A stretch of 54,913 bases of DNA from the NCBI RefSeq assembly GCF_002871795.1, contig NZ_PNHL01000001.1:260755-315667 (forward strand), read 5' to 3'. The notes under the pieces are model-generated. The model was not told the origin of the DNA. It did no database searches and saw nothing but the letters and a program-made list of their open reading frames with translations. Source of the DNA: Brachybacterium sp. UMB0905 (GTDB lineage: Bacteria; Actinomycetota; Actinomycetes; Actinomycetales; Dermabacteraceae). The position numbers were made by a program, and so were the translations under genes. Shown here piece after piece: positions 1 to 7,640 of the stretch. Numbering within the stretch: the stretch's first letter is position 1; each line of letters opens with the position of its first letter.

Positions 1-220
1 GCTTCACATCACGGAACGGCTCAGACCGCGGATACGACACCTCCGGCGACCCCGCCATCCGATACAGGAACGCCACCATCGCATCACGATTCACCGGCTC
101 CAGAGGACGGAACGTCGACGTCCCATCATCCTCCTTCCACCCCGTCGAATACCCCGACTCAGCCATCCACATAATCTCGTCATAGAACATATCCCCGACA
201 TTCACATCAGAGAACACGAG
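1..220. repeat. SLH-coding duplication, copy A
   Basis: Bases 1-220 are identical, base for base, to 3249-3468. The match starts at the window edge, so its true left limit is unknown. It stops sharply after AACACGAG, where the two genes diverge into unrelated domains. It encodes the first SLH repeat and the start of the second. Absence of even synonymous differences implies recent duplication or gene conversion. Confidence 0.95.
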
Positions 221-2773
221 AGACTCGGAGGCCTCCGCCTTCAGCCCCACGACGATCGGGTCGTGATCGGAAGAGCCGAAGGGGCCGGATTCGTACAGGT
301 CCACCGCGTTGTTCTTGTAGCGGGCGTAGGTGGTCATCACGGACTCGGCGCCGTTGATCTGCCAATCGGTGGCGCCGGTGACGCGCGCCGCAGCGGATTC
401 ATTGGCCAGCACATGATCGAGGGAGCCGACCATGCCGCCGAAGCTGTAGGACCAGCCGTCCGCGTCGTGGGCCTCGGCCATGTTCGTGAAGCCCGCATCG
501 TAGAAGAGCTGCAGCGGCTCCTCCTGGGTGTACGCGTTGAAGTCACCACCGTGGAACACGTCCTCGACGCCCAGGTCGGCGGCGGTCTGATCACCCCACT
601 CCAGCAGACGCTCCGCCTGCTGGAGGCGGGAGGTGCGGGCGTTGCCCTGCACCGGATCCTCCGGCAGGTTCGCGTCCTCCGCGTCCTTCGAGCCCTTGGA
701 CTTGAAGTGGTTGATGGTGAAGAAGAAGGGCTTGCCCTCCTGGCCCTCCGCACCGAGCGGCGCGAACACCTGGCCCAGCGGCTCCCGGGCGTTGTCGAAG
801 GCCGGGTCGTCGGCGAGGATCTGCAGGTCGCCGACGGGCTTGACGGCATCGGCGCGGTAGATCAGGGCGTTGGTGATGACGTCCTGACCACCGTCCAGGC
901 CCAGCTGTGCGTAGGCATCGCCGGTGGGCACGTATGCCCAGGTGCCCTCGCCGTCCTTCGCGTTGAGGGCCTCGACCAGGGTGGCGGTCGCCTCATCCGG
1001 GGTCTCCCCCAGGCGTGCAGAGTTCTCTATCTCGATCAGGCCGACCACCTCAGCCTCGGTGCCGGAGATCGCGTCGACAATCTTCGACTGCTGGCGCTCG
1101 AGGTCCTCGGCGTCCCAGGCGCCGCGTGGATCGCAGCCTCCGCGCACGTTGGTGCCATCGCCCTCCATGTTCGTGTAGGGCTCGCAGCCGGGGGTGTCCT
1201 CACCCAGGGTGGTGAAGTAGTTCAGGACGTTGAACGTCGCCAGCTGCAGATCGCCGCCCACCTCGGCGGGGGCGTCCTGGCGGGTGTTCTCGAAGTCCAC
1301 ACCGTCGGTGTCATGGGACTCCCACGGGGTGGTGACGTTGAGGCGCCACTGGTCGAAGGAGTAGGAGATGACGACGGGCTCGGTGAAAGACGCGGCCGCG
1401 CCCACGCGCACCGGCTCTTCCGTGGTCAGCCAGCTCATCGGCTCGGTGGGGTTCTTCTGGAAGTTGGTGGTCCGACCATCGTCCAGCAGCACGAGGTTCT
1501 GAGCCTGGGCGTCGTAGTACTCGGTGGCCTCGGCGCCGGGGCGCATGATGTCACCGGCCTGCTTGAGCGGCTCATCGCCGATCGCGAGCCCCACCTCGCC
1601 GAACTTGTTCGTGTTGTACACGTCGGTGACGGTGAAGTCGCCCTCGCCGGGCAGGTAGAGCATGTGCTCGATGCTCTCGCGGTCCTCCTCAGCAGTGGGG
1701 AAGCCGCCCTCGAGGGTCAGCGGCTCCACGGCCTCGAGATCCTGCTCGAGCATCTCCAGCCCGTCGGCGCCCACGGTGATCTGGGTGGAGCCGTAGTACT
1801 CGGAGACCTCACCGGTCACGCGCACGGAGTCGCCGATGGCGACCTGGTCCATGGTGTCGCGGGAGTAGACGAACAGCGCGGTGGAGCCCTTATGGGAGGA
1901 GAAGTCCAGCGCCCCGCCGGTGCCGCCGGTCTGGATGACGTAGCCATTCAGACCGCCGGTGGCGTACACCGCGGTGACCACGCCCTCGGTGGTGACGGTC
2001 TGGCCGTCGAGTGGGCTGCTCGCACCGGTGCCCTGAATCTCCGCGATCGACACCTGCTCTCCGGGCACCGGATCGGTCGGGTCCTCCGGGTCGCTCGGGT
2101 CCTCGGGGTCGGTCGCGCCGCCCGACGGGGTGGGCGTCGGCTCGCCCGCGACGAAGTCGCTCGAGTTCTCGCCGGTGGCGTCGATGCGGGAGATCGAGGT
2201 GGTGTTGGAGGTGGCGGGTGCGGGGGAATCACCGGAGAAGGTGGTCGCGCCGCCCCAGCCCACGAGGTCCACGACGGCCGGGTCCTCGGCGCAGGTGGTG
2301 CCGGTGCAGGCCAGCAGGCCATCAGCGTCGGAGAGGGCGAACACGCCCTTGGTTCCGGAGACGGTGACATCACCGGTGGCGTCCGGGGTGGGAAGCGCCT
2401 CGGTGCCGCCGCTGCCCTGCGCGAGCTGGATGAGGAAGGTGCCGCCGGCGGGGATGACGCCGCTGAGGGTGACCTTGCCGCCGGCCTGGAACTTCCCGGT
2501 GGCGGAGGAGTACTGGAGGGTCCAGCCGTCCAGCGAGATGTCCTCCGTGCCGGTGTTCACGAGCTCCACGAAGTCATGGGTGAGAGTGGCGCCGGAGTTG
2601 CCGCCGCCGCCGTAGATCTCGTTGATCTGCACATCGCCGAGGCTGACGGTGGCCGCCTGGGCGGTGGGGGCGAGGGCCGGCAGCAGGCTCAGGCCCAGGA
2701 CGAAGGTGGCCGTGGTGGCGCCGAGACGCTGCAGTCGGGAGCGGTTCCCAGCCGCGGTGGTACGGGTGGTCAT
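1..2773 (-). CDS. ExeM/NucH-type extracellular endonuclease with lamin-tail domain and C-terminal SLH repeats (3' end outside window)
   Basis: Secreted nuclease of the endonuclease/exonuclease/phosphatase (EEP) superfamily. 924 codons are visible and the frame is still open at base 1. From the ATG at 2773 (GAGGAGATCCCC just upstream) the protein has a Sec-type signal peptide ending near AQA (about residue 40), then a lamin-tail-like domain (about 45-150, INEIYGGGGN...FVELVNTG), a linker rich in P, D and E, an OB-like region (about 240-330), and the EEP nuclease from about 505 (ATFNVLNYF) with IEIEN, GGDFNAY, GSLDHVLAN and SSDHDPIV, which carry the expected metal and catalytic Asp, Asn, Glu and His residues. 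SLH repeats begin near residue 850 and continue off the edge, so the enzyme should be held on the cell wall. The last visible 220 bases are identical to part of the next gene. Family assignment is firm; DNA versus RNA preference is inferred. Confidence 0.9.
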   Translation of the reverse strand, partial: MTTRTTAAGNRSRLQRLGATTATFVLGLSLLPALAPTAQAATVSLGDVQINEIYGGGGNSGATLTHDFVELVNTGTEDISLDGWTLQYSSATGKFQAGGKVTLSGVIPAGGTFLIQLAQGSGGTEALPTPDATGDVTVSGTKGVFALSDADGLLACTGTTCAEDPAVVDLVGWGGATTFSGDSPAPATSNTTSISRIDATGENSSDFVAGEPTPTPSGGATDPEDPSDPEDPTDPVPGEQVSIAEIQGTGASSPLDGQTVTTEGVVTAVYATGGLNGYVIQTGGTGGALDFSSHKGSTALFVYSRDTMDQVAIGDSVRVTGEVSEYYGSTQITVGADGLEMLEQDLEAVEPLTLEGGFPTAEEDRESIEHMLYLPGEGDFTVTDVYNTNKFGEVGLAIGDEPLKQAGDIMRPGAEATEYYDAQAQNLVLLDDGRTTNFQKNPTEPMSWLTTEEPVRVGAAASFTEPVVISYSFDQWRLNVTTPWESHDTDGVDFENTRQDAPAEVGGDLQLATFNVLNYFTTLGEDTPGCEPYTNMEGDGTNVRGGCDPRGAWDAEDLERQQSKIVDAISGTEAEVVGLIEIENSARLGETPDEATATLVEALNAKDGEGTWAYVPTGDAYAQLGLDGGQDVITNALIYRADAVKPVGDLQILADDPAFDNAREPLGQVFAPLGAEGQEGKPFFFTINHFKSKGSKDAEDANLPEDPVQGNARTSRLQQAERLLEWGDQTAADLGVEDVFHGGDFNAYTQEEPLQLFYDAGFTNMAEAHDADGWSYSFGGMVGSLDHVLANESAAARVTGATDWQINGAESVMTTYARYKNNAVDLYESGPFGSSDHDPIVVGLKAEASESLVFSDVNVGDMFYDEIMWMAESGYSTGWKEDDGTSTFRPLEPVNRDAMVAFLYRMAGSPEVSYPRSEPFRDVK

Positions 2774-2851
2774 GGGGATCTCCTCGTGCGGGGAGTGAGG
2801 ACGGCGTCAGCCGTCGCGGGAAAGATCAAGAAAAAATAAGGGGGCAAGACG

Positions 2852-2884
2852 GCGCGGGCCGGGAGCATCGCTCCCGACCCACGC
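2852..2884 (-). terminator. Hairpin terminator after the 5'-nucleotidase gene
   Basis: A 15-bp stem (GCGTGGGTCGGGAGC pairing with GCTCCCGGCCCGCGC, two G-U wobbles) closes a 3-base loop just past the stop codon at 2890. In the leftward direction a T-rich run (TTATTTTTTC) follows about 18 bases later. It separates the 5'-nucleotidase from the downstream nuclease gene. Confidence 0.7.
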
Positions 2885-2889
2885 GCTGG

Positions 2890-5484
2890 TCAGTCCGCTT
2901 CGGAGAGGTAGGTGATGCCCTGCTCCTCATTCATCCGATACAGGAACGCCGCCGTCGCATCACGCTTCGTCGACGCCCGGGGGCGATACGACCCATCCGG
3001 CCACCCCGTCGTAATACCCTCCGACTTCATCCACGCAATCTCCGCAGCAAACTTCGAATCCTTCGACACATCCGAGAACGGATCCTCCGTCAGCTCAGGC
3101 ACATCCGGAGACCCCGCATACCGATACACGAACGCCGCCATCGCATCACGCGCAATCGGCTCCGTCGGACGGAACGTCCGATCCGACCAACCCCGCGCAA
3201 CACCCTGCTGATACGCCCAGATGATCGCATCGTAATGCTCATCCCCACGCTTCACATCACGGAACGGCTCAGACCGCGGATACGACACCTCCGGCGACCC
3301 CGCCATCCGATACAGGAACGCCACCATCGCATCACGATTCACCGGCTCCAGAGGACGGAACGTCGACGTCCCATCATCCTCCTTCCACCCCGTCGAATAC
3401 CCCGACTCAGCCATCCACATAATCTCGTCATAGAACATATCCCCGACATTCACATCAGAGAACACGAGTTCGCACGAGGCATCGGCGCTGCCGGTGATCT
3501 GGGCGGTGACGGACGTGCCGGTGTCCGGGGCAGCGGTGATCACGGCGGTCGCGGTCTCACCCTCCTCCAGGCACACATCGGTGAGCTCGACCGCGGCGCT
3601 CAGGCGACCGGATTCGGCGTCCTTCTCCACCGGGGCGGTGAAGGTGCCCAGCTCACCGAGGTCCACGGTGGCTTCGGTCAGCTCGGGAGCACCCAGGCTC
3701 TGGGACTCCAGGCCGGAGATGGTGAGCGTGGAGCTCGGGCCCGCTTCCAGCTGCATGTCGAGCTGACGCTGCGAGTAATCAGGGTCCATGCCCTCGTTCG
3801 CCGCGAGGTACTCGACGAAGGCGTCCCGGTCCAGCACGCCCGTGTCGGCGATATCAGTGGCTTGCGCCAGGGTCTCCATACCGTCGCCCCCCTCGAAGAG
3901 GAAGCTGGCGGCGACGATGGTGTAGGTCGCATCCGGATCGATGGGCTCGCCGTTGACACGCACATCGAGGATGCGCTCGCCGCGCTCGCGCGTGGAGTCG
4001 AAGGTGTACTCGATGTTCTCCGAGACGCTGAACGCCAGGAAGCGGGCGCCGTCGGCCGCCCACTGCTCCTCGAGCATCTGGATGAACTGCGCACCGGTGA
4101 CCTTGCCGGAGTTCAGCGTGTTCCCGAAGGGCACCATGTTGTTGGCCTCGGCGTAGGTGATCACGCCGTCGCCCTCGTCAGCGGCCTGGTCGTACCAGAG
4201 CTCGGCACGGATGCCGCCGGGGTTCATCCACCCGATGATCTCTTCGCCCGCGTTGGTGCCGCGCTCCTCGAGGTACCACTTCATGGAGTCGGCCAGCATG
4301 TTGCCGGCGGCGGAGTGGCGGCCGCGGTTGTCACCCTTCGTGGTGGCCTGGTCGTTCACCGGCTTGGAGGGCACGCGCACCCCGTCCTTGTACTCGGCCT
4401 TGGAGTCGGCCCAGGAGGTGGTGACGTCATCGGTGATGCTGCCGACCGGCTCCGCACCGATCTCCTCGGCGTCGGCGAGCGCCTGCTCCGCCACGCCGGC
4501 GGCGGCGTCGTACACCGGGTTGCCCGCGCAGGCATCCAGGTCCGCACCCTCGGTGGGGATCATCTTCATGCTGTCCTTGACGACGTCCCAGTCCCCGTCG
4601 TCACCGAGCTCCAGGGTGACGGAGGCGATGTTCTCGCCGGACGCGCCGGTCTGGATGATCGGCCGCTCCTCGCCGTCCTGGCCGGGAACGGGTGCCTGGT
4701 AGATGTACCGGCGGTGAGAGTCACCGTTGAAGATCGCGTCGATCTCACCGGAGGTCTCCGTCACGATCTTGTCGAAGATCGGATCCGTGTTCGCCGGGGC
4801 CTCGCCGTCCTTCGCGTCCACGCTCGCGCCCTCGTGGTAGGCGGCGACGACGACGTCGAACTCCTCGCCGGAGGCCTTGAGCTCTTCGAGAGCGGCGTTG
4901 ACCGAATCCACCGGGTCACGGAACTCGAGGCCCTCGATCGCCGCGGGGCTCACCTTCGAGACCGTCTTCGTGGTCACGGCACCGATGACGGCCACCTTCA
5001 CGCCATCGGCCTCGATGACGGTGTAGGCATCGTGCAGACGGGTGCCGTCGGCCTTGTAGACGTTCGCGGCCAGGTCCGGGAAGTCGGTGCGCGGCGCGAT
5101 ACGCTCCAGCAGATCCTGCTGCCCCTGGTCGTACTCGTGGTTGCCGATCGCAGCGGCATCCACACCGAGGGCGTTGAGGAAGTCGATGGTGGGCTCGTCA
5201 TTCTGGATGGCCGACGGGAAGGCGCTGCCCCCCACGTTGTCGCCCATCGACAGCAACAGGCTGCGGTCATGCTCGGCCTGCTCCGTGACCACAGAGCAGG
5301 CGAAGGCATCAGCGGCGCCCAGCGCGCCGTGGAAGTCGTTGAATCCGATGAGGTTGATCTGGTCACCGGCATCGGCCGCAGCGGCGGGACCGAGGGGGAC
5401 GACGAGGGTCGAGAAGGCGACCGCTGCCGCCCCGAGGCCCACTGTGGTGCCACGGGCGATGCGGTGCGCGAACGCGTCCGTCAT
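2890..5484 (-). CDS. Secreted 5'-nucleotidase / 2',3'-cyclic-nucleotide phosphodiesterase with three SLH repeats
   Basis: Cell-surface metallophosphatase predicted to remove phosphate from nucleotides. The ATG at 5484 is preferred to an in-frame upstream start because AGGAG lies 6 bases ahead of it, giving 864 residues. A signal peptide (about 1-37) precedes the calcineurin-like domain with NDFHG (49-53), GDN (81-83) and GNHEYD (114-119). The usual GHTH metal motif reads GDSH (FNGDSHRRY). The C-terminal 5'-nucleotidase domain shows NPGGIRAELW and FGNTLNSGKVTG. A short Ig-like linker leads to three SLH repeats (about 672-860, FRPLEPVNRDAM, FRPTEPIARDAM, YRPRASTKRDAT). It lies downstream of a purple-acid-phosphatase gene and upstream of a nuclease gene of the same surface-anchored design. 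Family call is sure; substrate range is inferred. Confidence 0.92.
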   Translation of the reverse strand: MTDAFAHRIARGTTVGLGAAAVAFSTLVVPLGPAAAADAGDQINLIGFNDFHGALGAADAFACSVVTEQAEHDRSLLLSMGDNVGGSAFPSAIQNDEPTIDFLNALGVDAAAIGNHEYDQGQQDLLERIAPRTDFPDLAANVYKADGTRLHDAYTVIEADGVKVAVIGAVTTKTVSKVSPAAIEGLEFRDPVDSVNAALEELKASGEEFDVVVAAYHEGASVDAKDGEAPANTDPIFDKIVTETSGEIDAIFNGDSHRRYIYQAPVPGQDGEERPIIQTGASGENIASVTLELGDDGDWDVVKDSMKMIPTEGADLDACAGNPVYDAAAGVAEQALADAEEIGAEPVGSITDDVTTSWADSKAEYKDGVRVPSKPVNDQATTKGDNRGRHSAAGNMLADSMKWYLEERGTNAGEEIIGWMNPGGIRAELWYDQAADEGDGVITYAEANNMVPFGNTLNSGKVTGAQFIQMLEEQWAADGARFLAFSVSENIEYTFDSTRERGERILDVRVNGEPIDPDATYTIVAASFLFEGGDGMETLAQATDIADTGVLDRDAFVEYLAANEGMDPDYSQRQLDMQLEAGPSSTLTISGLESQSLGAPELTEATVDLGELGTFTAPVEKDAESGRLSAAVELTDVCLEEGETATAVITAAPDTGTSVTAQITGSADASCELVFSDVNVGDMFYDEIMWMAESGYSTGWKEDDGTSTFRPLEPVNRDAMVAFLYRMAGSPEVSYPRSEPFRDVKRGDEHYDAIIWAYQQGVARGWSDRTFRPTEPIARDAMAAFVYRYAGSPDVPELTEDPFSDVSKDSKFAAEIAWMKSEGITTGWPDGSYRPRASTKRDATAAFLYRMNEEQGITYLSEAD
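3249..3468. repeat. SLH-coding duplication, copy B
   Basis: Perfect 220-base match to bases 1-220, in the same orientation and the same reading frame of a different gene. It covers the junction into SLH repeat 1 and the beginning of repeat 2 of the 5'-nucleotidase. Confidence 0.95.
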
Positions 5485-5625
5485 GTTGGCTCCTGGAGAG
5501 GGGATCGGGATGTGCACTCATATCTCACCCCATCCGGAGGTGACACGCCCGGCGTTTCCCGAGATCGGTATCCCGGCGTCACCGAGTGTTCATCTGGCAG
5601 GGTCGGATACTGTCGTCTCGAACGT

Positions 5626-5657
5626 CGGGGCCGGGCGGTGCACGCCGCCCGGCCCCG
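5626..5657. terminator. GC-rich hairpin after the purple-acid-phosphatase gene
   Basis: Perfect 13-bp stem (CGGGGCCGGGCGG / CCGCCCGGCCCCG) with a 6-base loop, 14 bases past the stop codon at 5671. There is no T-run on the leftward side, so it would be an actinobacterial U-less terminator or an mRNA-stabilising hairpin between two genes on the same strand. Confidence 0.6.
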
Positions 5658-5670
5658 ATCGGCTCCGATG

Positions 5671-7590
5671 TCAGCCGGCGTACTCGATCCCGTTCTCGAC
5701 CTGCAGCCGATACAGGAACGCGGCCATCGCGTCACGCTTCACATCCTGCAGCGGGCGATAGGTCCCATCGGACCACCCCTCCGCAATGCCCTCGGCCTTC
5801 ATCCAGGCGATCTCCTTGGCGAACTTCGACGTCTTCGACACGTCCGTGAACGGATCGACGTCGGGCGCCGCGGCGTCCGGCGAGCCGGCGAAGCGGTAGA
5901 CGAAGGCAGCCATCGCATCGCGTGCGATCGGAGCGGTGGGGCGGAACGTCCCGTCGCTCCATCCGGTGGTGATGCCCTCCTGGTGCGCCCAGATGATCGC
6001 GGCGTAGTGCTCGGCGCTCGGCGCCACGTCCGAGAACGGGGATGTCTTCGGCAGCGTCACGGCCGGCTCCCCTGCCAGACGGTGCAGGAATGCTGCCATC
6101 GCATCGCGGTTCACCGCGGTGAGCGGACGGTACGTCCCATCCGCCCAGCCGCGGGCCACGCCCGAATCGTAGGCCCACAGCATCGCTTCGAAATGCTCGT
6201 CCGACGGATCGACGTCCACGAAGGGCGAGGTGGGGTCCTCCTCCGGCAGGTGCTCCTCCGGAATACCGACGCCTCCCACATGGGTGACGGTGCGGCCGCC
6301 TTCCGGGTGGTGGATGATCTCCCACTCGTCGGTCACGGCGCCGGTGGAGTCCTTCGCGGTGTAGCTAAGCGTCCCGTCCTCGACATCGATCAGCTGGTAG
6401 GTGGACCGGGAGTGGTACGCGGTACGGGGCAGCGCGCCGTTGTCGTACCAGTCGGTGACCTGCAGCGGGTACTGACGGTTCGAGGACGAAGAGGTGACGA
6501 ACACCGGGCCGGTGTCCTCACCCGCCATCTCCCGCTGCCCGGAGACATAGGCGTGATCGTGCCCGGCAAGGACCAGATCCACCCCGTGCTTCTCGAGGAC
6601 CGGCTCGATGTACGCCCGCAGCTCCGGATTTCCCCGGTCCGGCGACGAGGAGTACACCGGGTAGTGCATGACCACGATGGTGAACTCGCGCGGGCTGTCC
6701 GTGAGGATCTCGTCGAGCCACGCCGCCTGGGAGGTGAGCCAGCGCAGCTCGTCGGCGGTGTTCCGCGGAATGCGGTAGTAGGTGTTCATGGTGACCACCC
6801 GGATGTCATCCACATCGTGGTAGTAGACGGTCTCGGCGAAGTGCTCGAAGTCGTCCGGTCCGTTCAACGGCAGGTCGAACTGATCGCGGTACTGGGCCGA
6901 GAGCTCACCGGAGTCGGTCGAGCGGTATTCGTGATTGCCCACCGCGGGGTTCCAGATCATCGTGCGCGGCAGCTTGCCGGCCGCACGGTTCAGGGCATGC
7001 CATTCCGCGGCGGAGTCCCAGGTGTTCACCTGGTCGCCCGCGGTGATGAGCGCACGCGCCTGCGGCCGGTCCTTCAGCGCGGCCAGCGCCACTCGGGTCC
7101 AGTGCTCGGTGTGCCCGGTCTGGATATCCCCCATCGCGATGAGGCTGGTGCGCTGGGCGTCCGGGTCGCAGGTGGTCACCGGCATCCAGCCGGAGTAGTT
7201 GGTCCCATCGCCCACCCGGTAGAGGTAGGTGGTTCCGGGCTGGAGCCCTGTAGCGGTCGCGCTGTGATGGGTGTGCTCGTACCCCGCGCCGCTGTCGCGC
7301 GTGACGGAGTCGCTCGCATCGACGGTGACGGTGTCGAAGCCCCAGGGGTTCGCGGTATCCGCTGAGACCTGCAGGTGGGGTGTCTGCACCTCGGGGGACG
7401 TCCGCCAGGTGACCGTGAGGGTCGTGGTGTTGTCCTCGGTGGGGTTCAGGGTGATGTGGTCAGGCTGCAGCCCGGGTTCCGAGCCGGCGGCTCGCGCTGC
7501 CGGATCCAGCCCCAGCACCGCGGCGGTGCCGAGTGTGCCGGCGCCCAGCAGGGTGCGGCGTCGCAGGTGGAGTTCACAGGTGGTGGTCAT
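5671..7590 (-). CDS. Tat-exported purple-acid-phosphatase-like metallophosphoesterase with three SLH repeats
   Basis: Predicted surface phosphatase of 639 residues. The ATG at 7590 has AGGAGA about 8 bases upstream and opens directly into a twin-arginine signal (HLRRRTLLGAG, cleavage near ARA), consistent with export of a folded metalloenzyme. A fibronectin-III-like N-terminal domain typical of purple acid phosphatases (about 45-140, PGTTYLYRVGDG) precedes the phosphoesterase core with MGDIQTGH, AGDQV, GNHEYR, MHYPVY and AGHDHAY, so all metal motifs are present. Three SLH repeats occupy about 455-639. Its SLH modules are clearly diverged from those of the two genes to the left. The open frame continues upstream of 7590 but there it only overlaps the preceding gene out of frame. 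Confidence 0.9.
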   Translation of the reverse strand: MTTTCELHLRRRTLLGAGTLGTAAVLGLDPAARAAGSEPGLQPDHITLNPTEDNTTTLTVTWRTSPEVQTPHLQVSADTANPWGFDTVTVDASDSVTRDSGAGYEHTHHSATATGLQPGTTYLYRVGDGTNYSGWMPVTTCDPDAQRTSLIAMGDIQTGHTEHWTRVALAALKDRPQARALITAGDQVNTWDSAAEWHALNRAAGKLPRTMIWNPAVGNHEYRSTDSGELSAQYRDQFDLPLNGPDDFEHFAETVYYHDVDDIRVVTMNTYYRIPRNTADELRWLTSQAAWLDEILTDSPREFTIVVMHYPVYSSSPDRGNPELRAYIEPVLEKHGVDLVLAGHDHAYVSGQREMAGEDTGPVFVTSSSSNRQYPLQVTDWYDNGALPRTAYHSRSTYQLIDVEDGTLSYTAKDSTGAVTDEWEIIHHPEGGRTVTHVGGVGIPEEHLPEEDPTSPFVDVDPSDEHFEAMLWAYDSGVARGWADGTYRPLTAVNRDAMAAFLHRLAGEPAVTLPKTSPFSDVAPSAEHYAAIIWAHQEGITTGWSDGTFRPTAPIARDAMAAFVYRFAGSPDAAAPDVDPFTDVSKTSKFAKEIAWMKAEGIAEGWSDGTYRPLQDVKRDAMAAFLYRLQVENGIEYAG

Positions 7591-7640
7591 GACAGTCTCT
7601 CCTGGAGTCGTTTCGGGGGTCTGCACGGTTTCTGAAGGGG

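Noticed and set aside
263..2839. Long open frame on the plus strand opposite the nuclease gene (and similar ones at 3235-7365, 9384-11921 and 49226-51943)
   Set aside because: Translations are low-complexity Arg/Gly/His/Val-rich strings without domains, and the opposite strand encodes clear multi-domain proteins; these are mirror frames caused by high GC.
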